The notes beneath the pieces are model-generated. The model was not told the DNA's origin. It did not search any database and was given only the letters and a program-made list of their open reading frames with translations. Below, piece by piece: positions 1 to 8,800 of a DNA stretch of 64,000 nucleotides. Each line of letters begins with the position of its first letter. Positions within the stretch are counted from its first letter, which is position 1. The stretch is from Fibrella rubiginis (lineage in GTDB: Bacteria > Bacteroidota > Bacteroidia > Cytophagales > Spirosomataceae): assembly GCF_017353185.1 (NCBI RefSeq), contig NZ_JAFMYV010000015.1, positions 90,997 through 154,996 of the forward strand, given 5' to 3'. The translations under genes were made by a program, and so were the position numbers.

Positions 1-3000
1 GGTAGCCACTGCCCGCGCTCTGGGTTTCGGCAATGGAAAACGAGAGGGGACTCTGGCTACCCGTTCCTACCGTCAGCGGGGCCGAAAAGTTGCCCGTGGC
101 ATCGGAGAGCTGCACCACATAGCCCGTTGACCCGTTGAACGAACCACCCTGCACAGCAGACAGCGACCCCGTTTGCCCGGCACAAACAGCCGATGTGGTA
201 AAACCCGAAATAGCCAGGGTAGGAATGACCACTACCCGCACACTACCTGTGGCGGTGCCGTTGCCACACACGTTGCTGAGGCTGGTAAGCGAATAGGAAG
301 TCCCCTTAGTAAGTGCCACCGACCGCACAACGGGGCTGGTTGTCGCGGTGCGCAGGCTGTCGCCATTGAGGCTATACGCCCACGGACCGGAACCACCAAA
401 CGCAATAGTCAGGCTGGCGGGCTGACCAAAAACAACCTCGGCAGGGCCATTAAGCTGAGCGACGGGTAAGGTCAGCACCGAAAACGCGGCGGAGGTGTCG
501 GCGGTGGCGATGTTGTTGTTGCGCAACACCCGAATCAGATAGCCCTTCCCCGCCGACTGACTAGCCGGAATGGTTACTGATGCCGCCGTTGCCGTGACGG
601 TGGTGAGGGTCTGCGGAGCCGCGAATGACCCGACGGCATCGGAGAGTTGAACGCTGTAATTATTAGCGCCACTGGTGCCTTTCGAGATCTGAAAACTAAT
701 GCCTACTGTTGCCCCGGCGCATACCTCAGTCCGGTTGGTAGCCAGCGCTGACACCTGACCCACAGGCACGGCGAGGTCGGCCTCCCACACGCCCCGGCCC
801 TGCGTGGCGGCTTTCACTTTGCCCCCGGTATAGTCGAGGCGCAGGTCATAAACGGGGGCGTTGGGCAAAGCCGTGCCGTGCCGAATCCACTGCGACATAC
901 CGTTGTCTTTGTAGTAAACTCCTTGATCCAGTGCTACATACAGCCCGTCGTCGGTGCCTTCCTGATAGGCCATTGCGTTGCTGGCAAGGCGGGGGAGGTT
1001 GGCATTTACTTTGGTCCAGGTATGCCCACCATCGGCCGACTTCATGATGTAGTAATAAAAATCAGTCACGTCGTAGCGGCAGGCCCACAGCGTTTTGGCG
1101 TCGGCGGGGTGGATGACCAGGGCCGTTACATAACCGTCGAAGCCGTCGCCGAGCAGTTTCTCCCAGTTAGCACCGCCATCTGTTGAGGCATACACCCGGT
1201 AGTTATTGACCGAATTTTTGAACTGATAGGTCCGCACGTACATCGTTTTTACGTCGGACGGTGCCACCCAAACATCCTGAATAATTTCCTTATCGTCGAA
1301 AGTGTAAACCTTTTCCCAAGTAGACGAGTAGCTGCTTTCATCTTTCCGCCAAAGGCTATTCGAGCCTAGAAACAGCGTTTTTGTGGCCTGATGGTAGTCA
1401 AGCGGGCTGAAGAAACTGGTGTTGTCCGCTGTGACGCCGCTGGGGGTAATGTAGTTCTGCAAGCCATTGGCGGTACGGAGCAGGTAACCATTTTGCGACG
1501 TTACGTAGAACACGTTTGGGTTGGTATCGTCGATAAGGCAGCTGATGCCATCACCGCCGCCCACCTGCTGCCATTCAGTGCCGTTAAACAGTTTGGTGCC
1601 GTTATCCTGCAAGCCAATCACCATCCGGTCTGACATGCTCGCCGATTGCGCTACGAAATAAATCTGCGATACAGCGATGTTGTTGTAGAATCGAAAGGCC
1701 GCCCCTTTCTTGCCCGTGGCTCCACTCAGCCCCCCGTCGGAGGTGACAAACAGGCGGTTGGTGCCAGGCTGAAACTCAATACTGCTCACGTCGGAGTGCA
1801 CGTCGCCCGTCCGGTTGGTGGCCCAGCCATGGCGGTATTCCCAGCTTTTGCCCCCGTCGTGGCTTGACATAAGCGGGACCATACCGACGTGAATTTCGTT
1901 GGTGTCGGCGGGCGACACATTCATCGTGAGGCAATAGTATAACTGAGTGTCGTCGCGGGTTTGCTGGCTGGTGGCGAAGTTTTTACCCCTGGCTACCATC
2001 ACGCGCAGGTCGTTGGTGGCGGTGTTGAGGCGGTACAGCCCCCCGTGGCGCTCGGTACCCATGGTGGTGAGCAGGTACAGAAAATCGGGTGCCGCCGCCG
2101 ACACGGCCAGTTCTACGCGACCCACCGTGCCCACCTCAACGGCATCGGGCAGAACGAGTTGCGTAAATGTCCTGCCGCCATCGGTCGAGCGCAAAACCTG
2201 ATCTTTCCCCGAACCGCCTACGTAGACTACCGAAGGGTCGTTGGGTTTGAACTCCACGTCCCAGTAGTCGGCCAGCCTGTCAACGGTGGAGCTAACGGAT
2301 TTTTGCCACACCTGCCCGCCATCGGTCGAGTACATGATGGCGCGTGAGCAGAGGGCAATCAGGTGCTGGTCATCGACGGGATCAATGATGATGTTGGTGG
2401 CACGGGGTACGCCCGCTTTGCTGCCCGTGGCGTTGGTTTCGTATTGTAGTTTGAACGACGTAAATGCCCAGTTCGCCCCACCATTGGTCGATTTAAACAC
2501 GCCGTAGCCACTGGCCCCAACATCGTTGGTCGAAGTGCCGAAGTAGTTGCCCGTCGCGTAGATCGTCTGTGGGTTTTTGGACGAAACGGCTATGTCGGTC
2601 AACACCATGTTTTTGCCCTCGTCGAAGAGGGGCGTCCAGGTCTGCCCCGCGTCAGTGGTGCGCCAGATTCCCCCGGCATTGCTGCCGCCCCGGCCTGTGG
2701 CAATGGTGTAGATCGTGTTGGCGTCGGTGGGGTGGAAGGCCACGGCCCCCAGCCGCCCCACGTTATAGCCGTAGAGGTAGTTGCTGTTGTTGCCGGTGGC
2801 CGTGGTTTGGGTCAAAAATGGCCCTAGCTCTTTCCAGCGGGGGTTGGCACGCCGGGCATTAGCCGGTTGTACGGCCTGTGCTACCGGCTGACTTTTAGCA
2901 AAACGAGCCAGTTCCTGCGGTTCGCGGGCGGGGTCGAAACGACCGTCGGGACCCAGATGTCGGAGCATCCACTGCTCCCAGCGATAGAACTTGGCCTCGT

Positions 3001-3229
3001 CTTCATTCTCCTCAAATTCTGGTTCGGGCAGTCCTTTGCGTAATGCTCTACGAATAGCTTTTTCCTGGGCTTTTTCTTCTGCCGCATGCTCTTTCTCGAA
3101 CGCTTTTTTAACGTCGACGTACCGCACGTTGGGGTCGGTCATCAAGAGTTGATAGGGCCTTTTCTGGGCCTGTGCATTCGCCGCACAGGCCATGCTGATC
3201 AGCAGCCAAAACAGTATACGATTCTTCAT
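1..3229 (-). CDS. Large secreted Asp-box (sortilin/VPS10-like) beta-propeller protein, 3' end outside the window
   Basis: Reading the minus strand from ATG at 3229 gives an uninterrupted frame of 1076 codons that runs off the left edge, so the C-terminus is not visible. Residues 1-22 (MKNRILFWLL... ending AQAQ) are a signal peptide. A charged helical stretch follows at about 35-90. From about residue 170 to 810 there are repeated Asp-box units of the type WRTTDAGQTW, as in VPS10/sortilin and BNR propellers. From about 810 to the edge the sequence changes to repeated Ig-like beta modules with a paired VCAG motif (VCAGATVG, VCAGQTGS). In Bacteroidota such proteins are usually secreted by T9SS, but the sorting domain would lie outside the window. 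Role inferred: cell-surface adhesion or glycan handling. It is divergent from the SusC gene. Confidence 0.82.
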   Translation of the reverse strand, partial: MKNRILFWLLISMACAANAQAQKRPYQLLMTDPNVRYVDVKKAFEKEHAAEEKAQEKAIRRALRKGLPEPEFEENEDEAKFYRWEQWMLRHLGPDGRFDPAREPQELARFAKSQPVAQAVQPANARRANPRWKELGPFLTQTTATGNNSNYLYGYNVGRLGAVAFHPTDANTIYTIATGRGGSNAGGIWRTTDAGQTWTPLFDEGKNMVLTDIAVSSKNPQTIYATGNYFGTSTNDVGASGYGVFKSTNGGANWAFTSFKLQYETNATGSKAGVPRATNIIIDPVDDQHLIALCSRAIMYSTDGGQVWQKSVSSTVDRLADYWDVEFKPNDPSVVYVGGSGKDQVLRSTDGGRTFTQLVLPDAVEVGTVGRVELAVSAAAPDFLYLLTTMGTERHGGLYRLNTATNDLRVMVARGKNFATSQQTRDDTQLYYCLTMNVSPADTNEIHVGMVPLMSSHDGGKSWEYRHGWATNRTGDVHSDVSSIEFQPGTNRLFVTSDGGLSGATGKKGAAFRFYNNIAVSQIYFVAQSASMSDRMVIGLQDNGTKLFNGTEWQQVGGGDGISCLIDDTNPNVFYVTSQNGYLLRTANGLQNYITPSGVTADNTSFFSPLDYHQATKTLFLGSNSLWRKDESSYSSTWEKVYTFDDKEIIQDVWVAPSDVKTMYVRTYQFKNSVNNYRVYASTDGGANWEKLLGDGFDGYVTALVIHPADAKTLWACRYDVTDFYYYIMKSADGGHTWTKVNANLPRLASNAMAYQEGTDDGLYVALDQGVYYKDNGMSQWIRHGTALPNAPVYDLRLDYTGGKVKAATQGRGVWEADLAVPVGQVSALATNRTEVCAGATVGISFQISKGTSGANNYSVQLSDAVGSFAAPQTLTTVTATAASVTIPASQSAGKGYLIRVLRNNNIATADTSAAFSVLTLPVAQLNGPAEVVFGQPASLTIAFGGSGPWAYSLNGDSLRTATTSPVVRSVALTKGTSYSLTSLSNVCGNGTATGSVRVVVIPTLAISGFTTSAVCAGQTGSLSAVQGGSFNGSTGYVVQLSDATGNFSAPLTVGTGSQSPLSFSIAETQSAGSGY

Positions 3230-3534
3230 AGGGTTGATGGGAGAGGTCAGGGTGTGGGCAGGCAATGTAACCCATTTTAGTTGGCAACTAAATCAAATTG
3301 ATTAACCGTAATGGGCGCTGACAGCAATCATCCACTGTATGCGCAACTGCCGGAGTACACGCCCATATATACGAAATAGTTCATAAAGTAAACATAAATT
3401 ATGCAGACAAGACAGCAGATGTATCGCCCGGTTTTTAGTGAAAAATAAAATTTACAGTACTTTTCTTAGTTATTTTATGTAAATAGTCGGGCTTATGCTC
3501 GGTTAATACTTAACTATAAAACTCTAATGCACCT
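3230..3534. promoter_or_regulatory. AT-rich divergent intergenic region with a palindromic operator candidate
   Basis: This 305-bp gap separates the divergently transcribed Asp-box protein and SusC genes. It holds a perfect 17-bp palindrome at 3276-3292 (TTTAG TTG G CAA CTAAA), placed about 50 bp upstream of the minus-strand start. The part next to susC (3380-3500) is very AT-rich and probably holds the susC promoter, but I see no clean TAnnTTTG box there. No gene is supported in this gap. Confidence 0.4.
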
Positions 3535-6500
3535 ATGAAAAATCTACCTCAAGTTACTACTTGCTGTGGATTGTCAATCAATGGGAGAGGACGACCTCTG
3601 CTTCATTGGTTGGCACTTCTGGTTTTTGCTGTCGTATGTACACTGCCGCTATCGGCAAGGCCGGTTGATATCACCATCAAAGGCAGAGTAACGGATGAAT
3701 CGGGGGCTACACTGCCTGGTGTCAGCGTGGTGGAAAAGGGCACAACCAACGGTGCCAACACCAATGGCGACGGGCAGTTTACGATCAACGTGCGGAGTAC
3801 CAGATCAATACTGGTATTTTCGTTCGTTGGCTACAAAGCACAGGAGGTGACTGTGGGCACCGAAACAACCCTCAATGTGTCGCTGCAACCCGGCACCGCC
3901 ACGCTCGACGAAGTGATTGTGGTGGCGTATGGCACGCAGAAAAAAGCGACGTTGACGGGAGCCGTAGCGGCGGTGCAAGGCGACAAGCTGATTAAATCGC
4001 CCGCCGTAGACATGACCAATTCGCTGGCGGGCCGCCTGCCGGGTTTGGTGGTGATTCAGCAGAGCGGCGAACCGGGCAATGACGGTGCCTTGCTCCGCAT
4101 TCGGGGTACCAATACGCTGGGCAACAGCAGCCCGCTGGTGGTGATCGACGGTATTCCGGATCGCGATGGCGGGTTAGGGCGTTTGTCGCCGCGCGACATC
4201 GAGAGCATTTCGGTGCTGAAAGACGCCTCGGCGGCCATTTATGGGGCGCGGGCAGCCAACGGGGCCATCCTGATTACGACCAAACGGGGCAAGACCGGCA
4301 AGCCCACCATTTCCTACGACTTCAATCAGGGTTTTGCGCAGCCAACGCGGGTGCCCCAAATGGCCAATGCGTTTGAGTATGCCAACATCATGAATGAACT
4401 GCCGATCTATAAAACCATTCCGTCGGGCGAGTGGGCAGCGGCCTGGAAGAGCATTCAAACCACTGGTGCCTACACGTCGCCCACGCCGGGTGTTAGTCCG
4501 CTGAGTGCCAACTACAGCCCGGAAGCCGTTAAAAAGTTTGCCGACGGTTCAGACCCCTGGCGCTACCCAAACACCGACTGGTTTGGCGATGCGTTTAAAA
4601 CGTGGTCGCCCCAGTCGCGCCATAATCTGCAACTGCTGGGCGGAACCGACAACGTCAAGTACATGGCCTCGCTGGGCTACGTGAACCAGGATGGCTATTA
4701 CAAGAACTCGGCAACCAGTTACCAGCAGTACAATTTTCGGATGAATCTGGACGCCAAAATCACGCCCTACATCAGTGCCAATCTGGGTATTATGGCCCGG
4801 CGTGAAACGCGGCGTTACCCCACCGAAAGTGCCGGTGCTATTTTCCGGATGCTGATGCGCGGGCGGCCTACCGAGCCGGAAGTATGGCCCAATGGCCTGC
4901 CCGGCCCCGATATTGAAAACGGACAGAACCCGTACGTGATCACCACCAACGCCACGGGCTACACGGACAACCCAACGGATTACCTACAAACGAACGCCAG
5001 CATCGACATCACGAACCCGTGGGTGAAAGGGCTGAGGTTGACGCTGTCGGGTGCCGTTGACAGAACCAGCACCACCACCAAAACCTGGCAAACGCCCTGG
5101 TCGCTGTATTACTGGGACAAGAAAACCTTTGAAGCCGACGGCGTGACGCCCAAGCTGGAAGGGGCCATCCGGTCGAACTTCAAAGACCCGCGTCTGACGC
5201 AGACGTATGGGTCAATTCTGAACACGAACCTGACGGCCATTCTGAACTACGACAAACAACTGCCGGGCGGTCACTCCCTGAACCTGATGGGAGGCGTGAC
5301 GAAAGAAAACTTCCAGGGCGACAACTTCCTCGCTTTCCGCCGCAACTATATCTCGTCGGCGGTCGACCAGTTGTTTGCGGGTGGTTCGCTACAGCAAAAT
5401 ACGGGTGGTAGTGCCTATGAGCGGGCGCGCTTGGGCTATTATGGCCGGGTGCAATACAACTTCAAAGAGAAGTACCTGGCCGAAGTGCTGTTCCGCTACG
5501 ATGGCTCCTACATCTTCCCGCAGGCCAAACGGTTCGGGTTCTTCCCCGGTCTGCTGCTGGGCTGGAACATCTCGAACGAGAGTTTCTTCAAGCTCCCGGC
5601 GGTCAACTACATGAAGCTCCGGGCCTCGTACGGGCAGATGGGCAACGACCAGGTGTTCTACAACAACCAGTTGCAGGAGTACGCTTACCTGCAAACGTTC
5701 GGGTTTGGGCAGTACCCCATCAACAGTGCCGTGGTGACTACGCTGAACGAGACGGTGCTGGCAAATCCCAACTTCACCTGGGAGCGGGCCAACAACTTCA
5801 ACTTCGGTGTCGACGCTGGTTTGTTCAACAACCGGCTGGACCTGACGCTGGAATATTTCTACAATAAGCGCGATCAGATCCTGATTCAGAAGACGGGGTC
5901 AACGCCGGCTTCATCAGGAATTAACTCGCTGTTACCACCCGTCAACGCCGGGCGGGTTGATAACCGGGGCTTCGAGTTCACGCTGATGTACAACGGCAAG
6001 GCGGCTGGTCCGCTGCAATTCCGGGCGGGCATCAACGGTGGCTATGCGCAGAACAAGGTTGTGTTTATGGACGAAGTGCCCGGTGCCCCCGACTATCAGT
6101 TGCAGGAGGGTAAACCCATTGGTGCCTACCTCGCCTACAAATCCGCCGGGGTGTTCCGTGATGCCGCCGAGATCGATGCCAACAAGGTAGACTACAGCGG
6201 CGTAACGTCGAAGTTGATTCCTGGCGACATGAAGTTTGAGGACGTAAACGGTGATGGAAAGATTACCGCTGACGATGCTGTTCGGCTGGACAAGAGCCTT
6301 ACGCCAACCCTCAACTTCGGCGCAACGCTGGATTTGCGTTTCCGGGGTTTTGACCTGAACATCCTCTTTCAGGGGGCTACCGGTGCCGCCCTGCGCATTC
6401 AGACCGAATCGGGTGATATTGGCAACTTCCTGAAATACAGCTACGACCACCGCTGGTCTATCGACAACCCCAGCAGCGTAGACCCCCGCCTGGCCAGTCG

Positions 6501-6777
6501 CGGCGACACATATTTCACGGGTGGCAACTTCGGCAACAACACGTATTACCTGTTCAGCAAAGACTATATCCGCCTGAAAAATCTGGAACTGGGCTACACC
6601 ATTCCTGCGCGTCTGGTTCAGCGCACGGGCCTGAGCAACGTGCGGGTATACGTGAATGGCCTGAACCTGTTCACCATCGACAAAATGAAGGTTTACGATC
6701 CGGAAGCCACCGCACAGGGTGGGGTTTTCTACCCACAGTCACGCGTGATTAACACAGGTGTAAGTCTCTCATTTTAA
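3535..6777 (+). CDS. SusC/RagA-family TonB-linked outer-membrane transporter
   Basis: The 1080-residue product has the length and order of SusC-like porins. An N-terminal signal region (about 1-43) is followed by a carboxypeptidase-regulatory-like beta domain (about 47-125, GRVTDESGATLPGVSV). Then come the SusC plug signature (EVIVVAYGTQKKATLTGAV, about 128-146) and a 22-stranded barrel region ending in aromatic SLSF. It imports a substrate across the outer membrane using TonB energy, together with the SusD lipoprotein encoded 13 bp downstream. No glycosidase gene is nearby, so the substrate is open; the downstream genes are FG-GAP and haloperoxidase-like. No FecR/sigma pair is adjacent. Confidence 0.95.
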   Translation: MKNLPQVTTCCGLSINGRGRPLLHWLALLVFAVVCTLPLSARPVDITIKGRVTDESGATLPGVSVVEKGTTNGANTNGDGQFTINVRSTRSILVFSFVGYKAQEVTVGTETTLNVSLQPGTATLDEVIVVAYGTQKKATLTGAVAAVQGDKLIKSPAVDMTNSLAGRLPGLVVIQQSGEPGNDGALLRIRGTNTLGNSSPLVVIDGIPDRDGGLGRLSPRDIESISVLKDASAAIYGARAANGAILITTKRGKTGKPTISYDFNQGFAQPTRVPQMANAFEYANIMNELPIYKTIPSGEWAAAWKSIQTTGAYTSPTPGVSPLSANYSPEAVKKFADGSDPWRYPNTDWFGDAFKTWSPQSRHNLQLLGGTDNVKYMASLGYVNQDGYYKNSATSYQQYNFRMNLDAKITPYISANLGIMARRETRRYPTESAGAIFRMLMRGRPTEPEVWPNGLPGPDIENGQNPYVITTNATGYTDNPTDYLQTNASIDITNPWVKGLRLTLSGAVDRTSTTTKTWQTPWSLYYWDKKTFEADGVTPKLEGAIRSNFKDPRLTQTYGSILNTNLTAILNYDKQLPGGHSLNLMGGVTKENFQGDNFLAFRRNYISSAVDQLFAGGSLQQNTGGSAYERARLGYYGRVQYNFKEKYLAEVLFRYDGSYIFPQAKRFGFFPGLLLGWNISNESFFKLPAVNYMKLRASYGQMGNDQVFYNNQLQEYAYLQTFGFGQYPINSAVVTTLNETVLANPNFTWERANNFNFGVDAGLFNNRLDLTLEYFYNKRDQILIQKTGSTPASSGINSLLPPVNAGRVDNRGFEFTLMYNGKAAGPLQFRAGINGGYAQNKVVFMDEVPGAPDYQLQEGKPIGAYLAYKSAGVFRDAAEIDANKVDYSGVTSKLIPGDMKFEDVNGDGKITADDAVRLDKSLTPTLNFGATLDLRFRGFDLNILFQGATGAALRIQTESGDIGNFLKYSYDHRWSIDNPSSVDPRLASRGDTYFTGGNFGNNTYYLFSKDYIRLKNLELGYTIPARLVQRTGLSNVRVYVNGLNLFTIDKMKVYDPEATAQGGVFYPQSRVINTGVSLSF

Positions 6778-6790
6778 ACAACATACAGAT

Positions 6791-8668
6791 ATGAAACGTA
6801 TTCTTCTGTCAATTGGTGTGCTGTCGCTGAGCATGGCACTGGGGCTGTCCTGCAAGGATGAGTTCCTGAACACCAAACCACTGGACAAAATTTCGAGCGA
6901 TGCCGTCTGGTCCGATGGACCGCTGTCTGAAGCGTTTGTGTTTAACGTGTATTCCTTTTTGGGGTATGGCGGTTTTGAAGAGCAGGCGCTGGCGGCCTAC
7001 ACCGACGAGGCCATGTTTACCCACGCGGGCCGCAACATCAACTCCTTTACCGAAGGAGCCGAAACGCCCGGCACCATGGCCTGGATCAGCCCTACCTATG
7101 AGTGGGGCCGCATGTATCTGGCCATTCGTGAAGCGAACGTAGCCCTGGAGAAACTGCCCACAGCCACCTTTACAGACAAAGTGCTGAAAGATCAGCTACT
7201 GGGCGAATCGTATTTTCTGAGGGCTTATTATTACCATCAGCTAGTACGGTTCTATGGCGGGGTGCCGCTCATCAGCAAGCCCTACGGCCTGAACGAAGAT
7301 TATAGTGTGGCCCGGAGCACGTTCGACGACTGCATTAAGTTTATTGTGGCCGATCTGGATAAAGCCGCTACGTTGCTCGATGGCAAAAAAATAGCCGATG
7401 GACGCGTATCGAAACTGGCTGCCCTGGCCCTGAAATCACGTGTGTTACTCTACGCCGCCAGCGATTCGCACGACGGCCCAACGGTCAAGGCCAAAGGGGG
7501 CGATCTGGGCAGTTATGCCAACCTGGACCTGATTGCCTACCCATCTGGCGACCGGGCTGCCCGCTGGCAGGCGGCCAAAACAGCGGCAAAGGCCGTACTG
7601 GACGCTGGTGCGGGCTACAAGCTGAACCTGGCCGCACCTGTGTCGGCGGCTGAAGGTAGAGCAAATTACAACGCTATTGCCATGGGCGGTAAGAGTGCGG
7701 CGGCCGACCCCAGCGCGGCAGTTGAACTGATTCTGCAACGGACGCACACCGCCTTGTATACGCAGGAGGACAACTGGCCGCTCGGTGGTATCCACTACGG
7801 CATTAACAACGGCCCGAACGGCTACCACAACTGGGCGGGTAATACGCCGATCCAGAACCTGGTGGATGATTACGAGATGATGGACGGGTCGAAGTTTGAC
7901 TGGACAAAAGCCGAACACAAAGCCGACCCCTATGCCAACCGTGACCCGCGCTTCTACTCAACGGTTTTGTATGACGGAGCCACCTGGAAGCCCCGCCCGT
8001 CGGACGTGGCAACGCTCGATCCGGTCAACCAGGTACAAACGGGTTATTACGACGATGGCAGCGGTGGTAAGATCAATGGTATTGACACCCGCGAGTCGGC
8101 AGTAGAAAACTGGAACGGTAGCCGTACGCACTACTACACCCGTAAGTTTATTGACGCTGACCCTGGTGTGGCCGACAACCAGTCGAGCGCGCAGGTGGTG
8201 CCGTGGCCGTTTATTCGCTACACCGAGGTTGTGCTGAACTACGTTGAGGCAGCTATCGAAACCGGCGACGAAGCGTCGGCCAAGCAGTGGCTGAACAAAA
8301 TTCGGTTCCGGGCGGGGATGCCCGCCGTTGCTGACGCCGGTGCCGCATTGAAAGCCCGTTACCAAAACGAACGGCGGATTGAGCTTGCCTACGAAGAGCA
8401 CCGTTACCACGACGCCCGGCGCTGGCTCATTCCCGAAAAAACGGTGGGCCGGGGTATTAAAGCCATCAACGTTGATGCGAAGCTGAAGGCGGGGGCTACG
8501 GCAAACAAGCCTTATAAGTATGACAAGTCGAAGTACACGTACACCTACACGGTCGTGAACAATACTGAAAACGAAACCCGTGTGTGGAAAGACAAGATGT
8601 ACTACCGCCCCATCAGCCGTGATGAGATGAAGCGCAATACCAAGCTGATTCAAAATCCGGGATATTAA
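6791..8668 (+). CDS. SusD/RagB-family nutrient-binding outer-membrane lipoprotein
   Basis: The 625-residue protein begins with a lipoprotein signal peptide whose lipobox ends LGLSC (Cys 21), followed by KDEFLNTKPLDKISSDAVWSD, the usual SusD N-terminus. TPR-type helices with LRAYYYHQLVRFYGGVPLI (about 140-158) and a C-terminal RNERRIELAYEEHRYHDARRW-like segment (about 520-540) are family hallmarks. It caps the SusC barrel and captures substrate. The gene starts 13 bp after susC and is followed by a terminator at 8752-8792, so susCD probably form a unit partly separated from the next genes. Confidence 0.95.
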   Translation: MKRILLSIGVLSLSMALGLSCKDEFLNTKPLDKISSDAVWSDGPLSEAFVFNVYSFLGYGGFEEQALAAYTDEAMFTHAGRNINSFTEGAETPGTMAWISPTYEWGRMYLAIREANVALEKLPTATFTDKVLKDQLLGESYFLRAYYYHQLVRFYGGVPLISKPYGLNEDYSVARSTFDDCIKFIVADLDKAATLLDGKKIADGRVSKLAALALKSRVLLYAASDSHDGPTVKAKGGDLGSYANLDLIAYPSGDRAARWQAAKTAAKAVLDAGAGYKLNLAAPVSAAEGRANYNAIAMGGKSAAADPSAAVELILQRTHTALYTQEDNWPLGGIHYGINNGPNGYHNWAGNTPIQNLVDDYEMMDGSKFDWTKAEHKADPYANRDPRFYSTVLYDGATWKPRPSDVATLDPVNQVQTGYYDDGSGGKINGIDTRESAVENWNGSRTHYYTRKFIDADPGVADNQSSAQVVPWPFIRYTEVVLNYVEAAIETGDEASAKQWLNKIRFRAGMPAVADAGAALKARYQNERRIELAYEEHRYHDARRWLIPEKTVGRGIKAINVDAKLKAGATANKPYKYDKSKYTYTYTVVNNTENETRVWKDKMYYRPISRDEMKRNTKLIQNPGY

Positions 8669-8680
8669 AGGAAGTTTACT

Positions 8681-8738
8681 GTTTTCTGTTGTTTCGCTCG
8701 TTTAGTGATCCGTCGCGAAGCAACGGAAAACAGAAAAC
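8681..8738. repeat. Imperfect intergenic hairpin after susD, with 7-nt periodicity
   Basis: Left arm 8681-8697 and right arm 8715-8738 pair with one internal bulge (left starts GTTTTCTGTT, right ends AACAGAAAAC). The left side reads as heptads TTTACTG, TTTTCTG, TTGTTTC. It fits the family of locus-specific hairpins found elsewhere in the window but is a weak member. Confidence 0.45.
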
Positions 8739-8751
8739 TCTTTTTCTTTAG

Positions 8752-8792
8752 AAGACGCTATTTCCCGATATTGGGGGGTAGCGTCTTTTTTT
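8752..8792 (+). terminator. Rho-independent terminator after susD
   Basis: A 9-bp stem AAGACGCTA/TAGCGTCTT (8752-8760 with 8779-8787) is followed by a run of seven T. It lies between susD and the ATG at 8801, and argues against any start upstream of it for the next gene. Confidence 0.8.
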
Positions 8793-8800
8793 CTTGTACT

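Noticed and set aside
8705..8800. Start of the ASPIC lipoprotein at 8705
   Set aside because: That start would put a strong terminator inside the gene and hide the lipoprotein signal that begins at 8801 or 8822.
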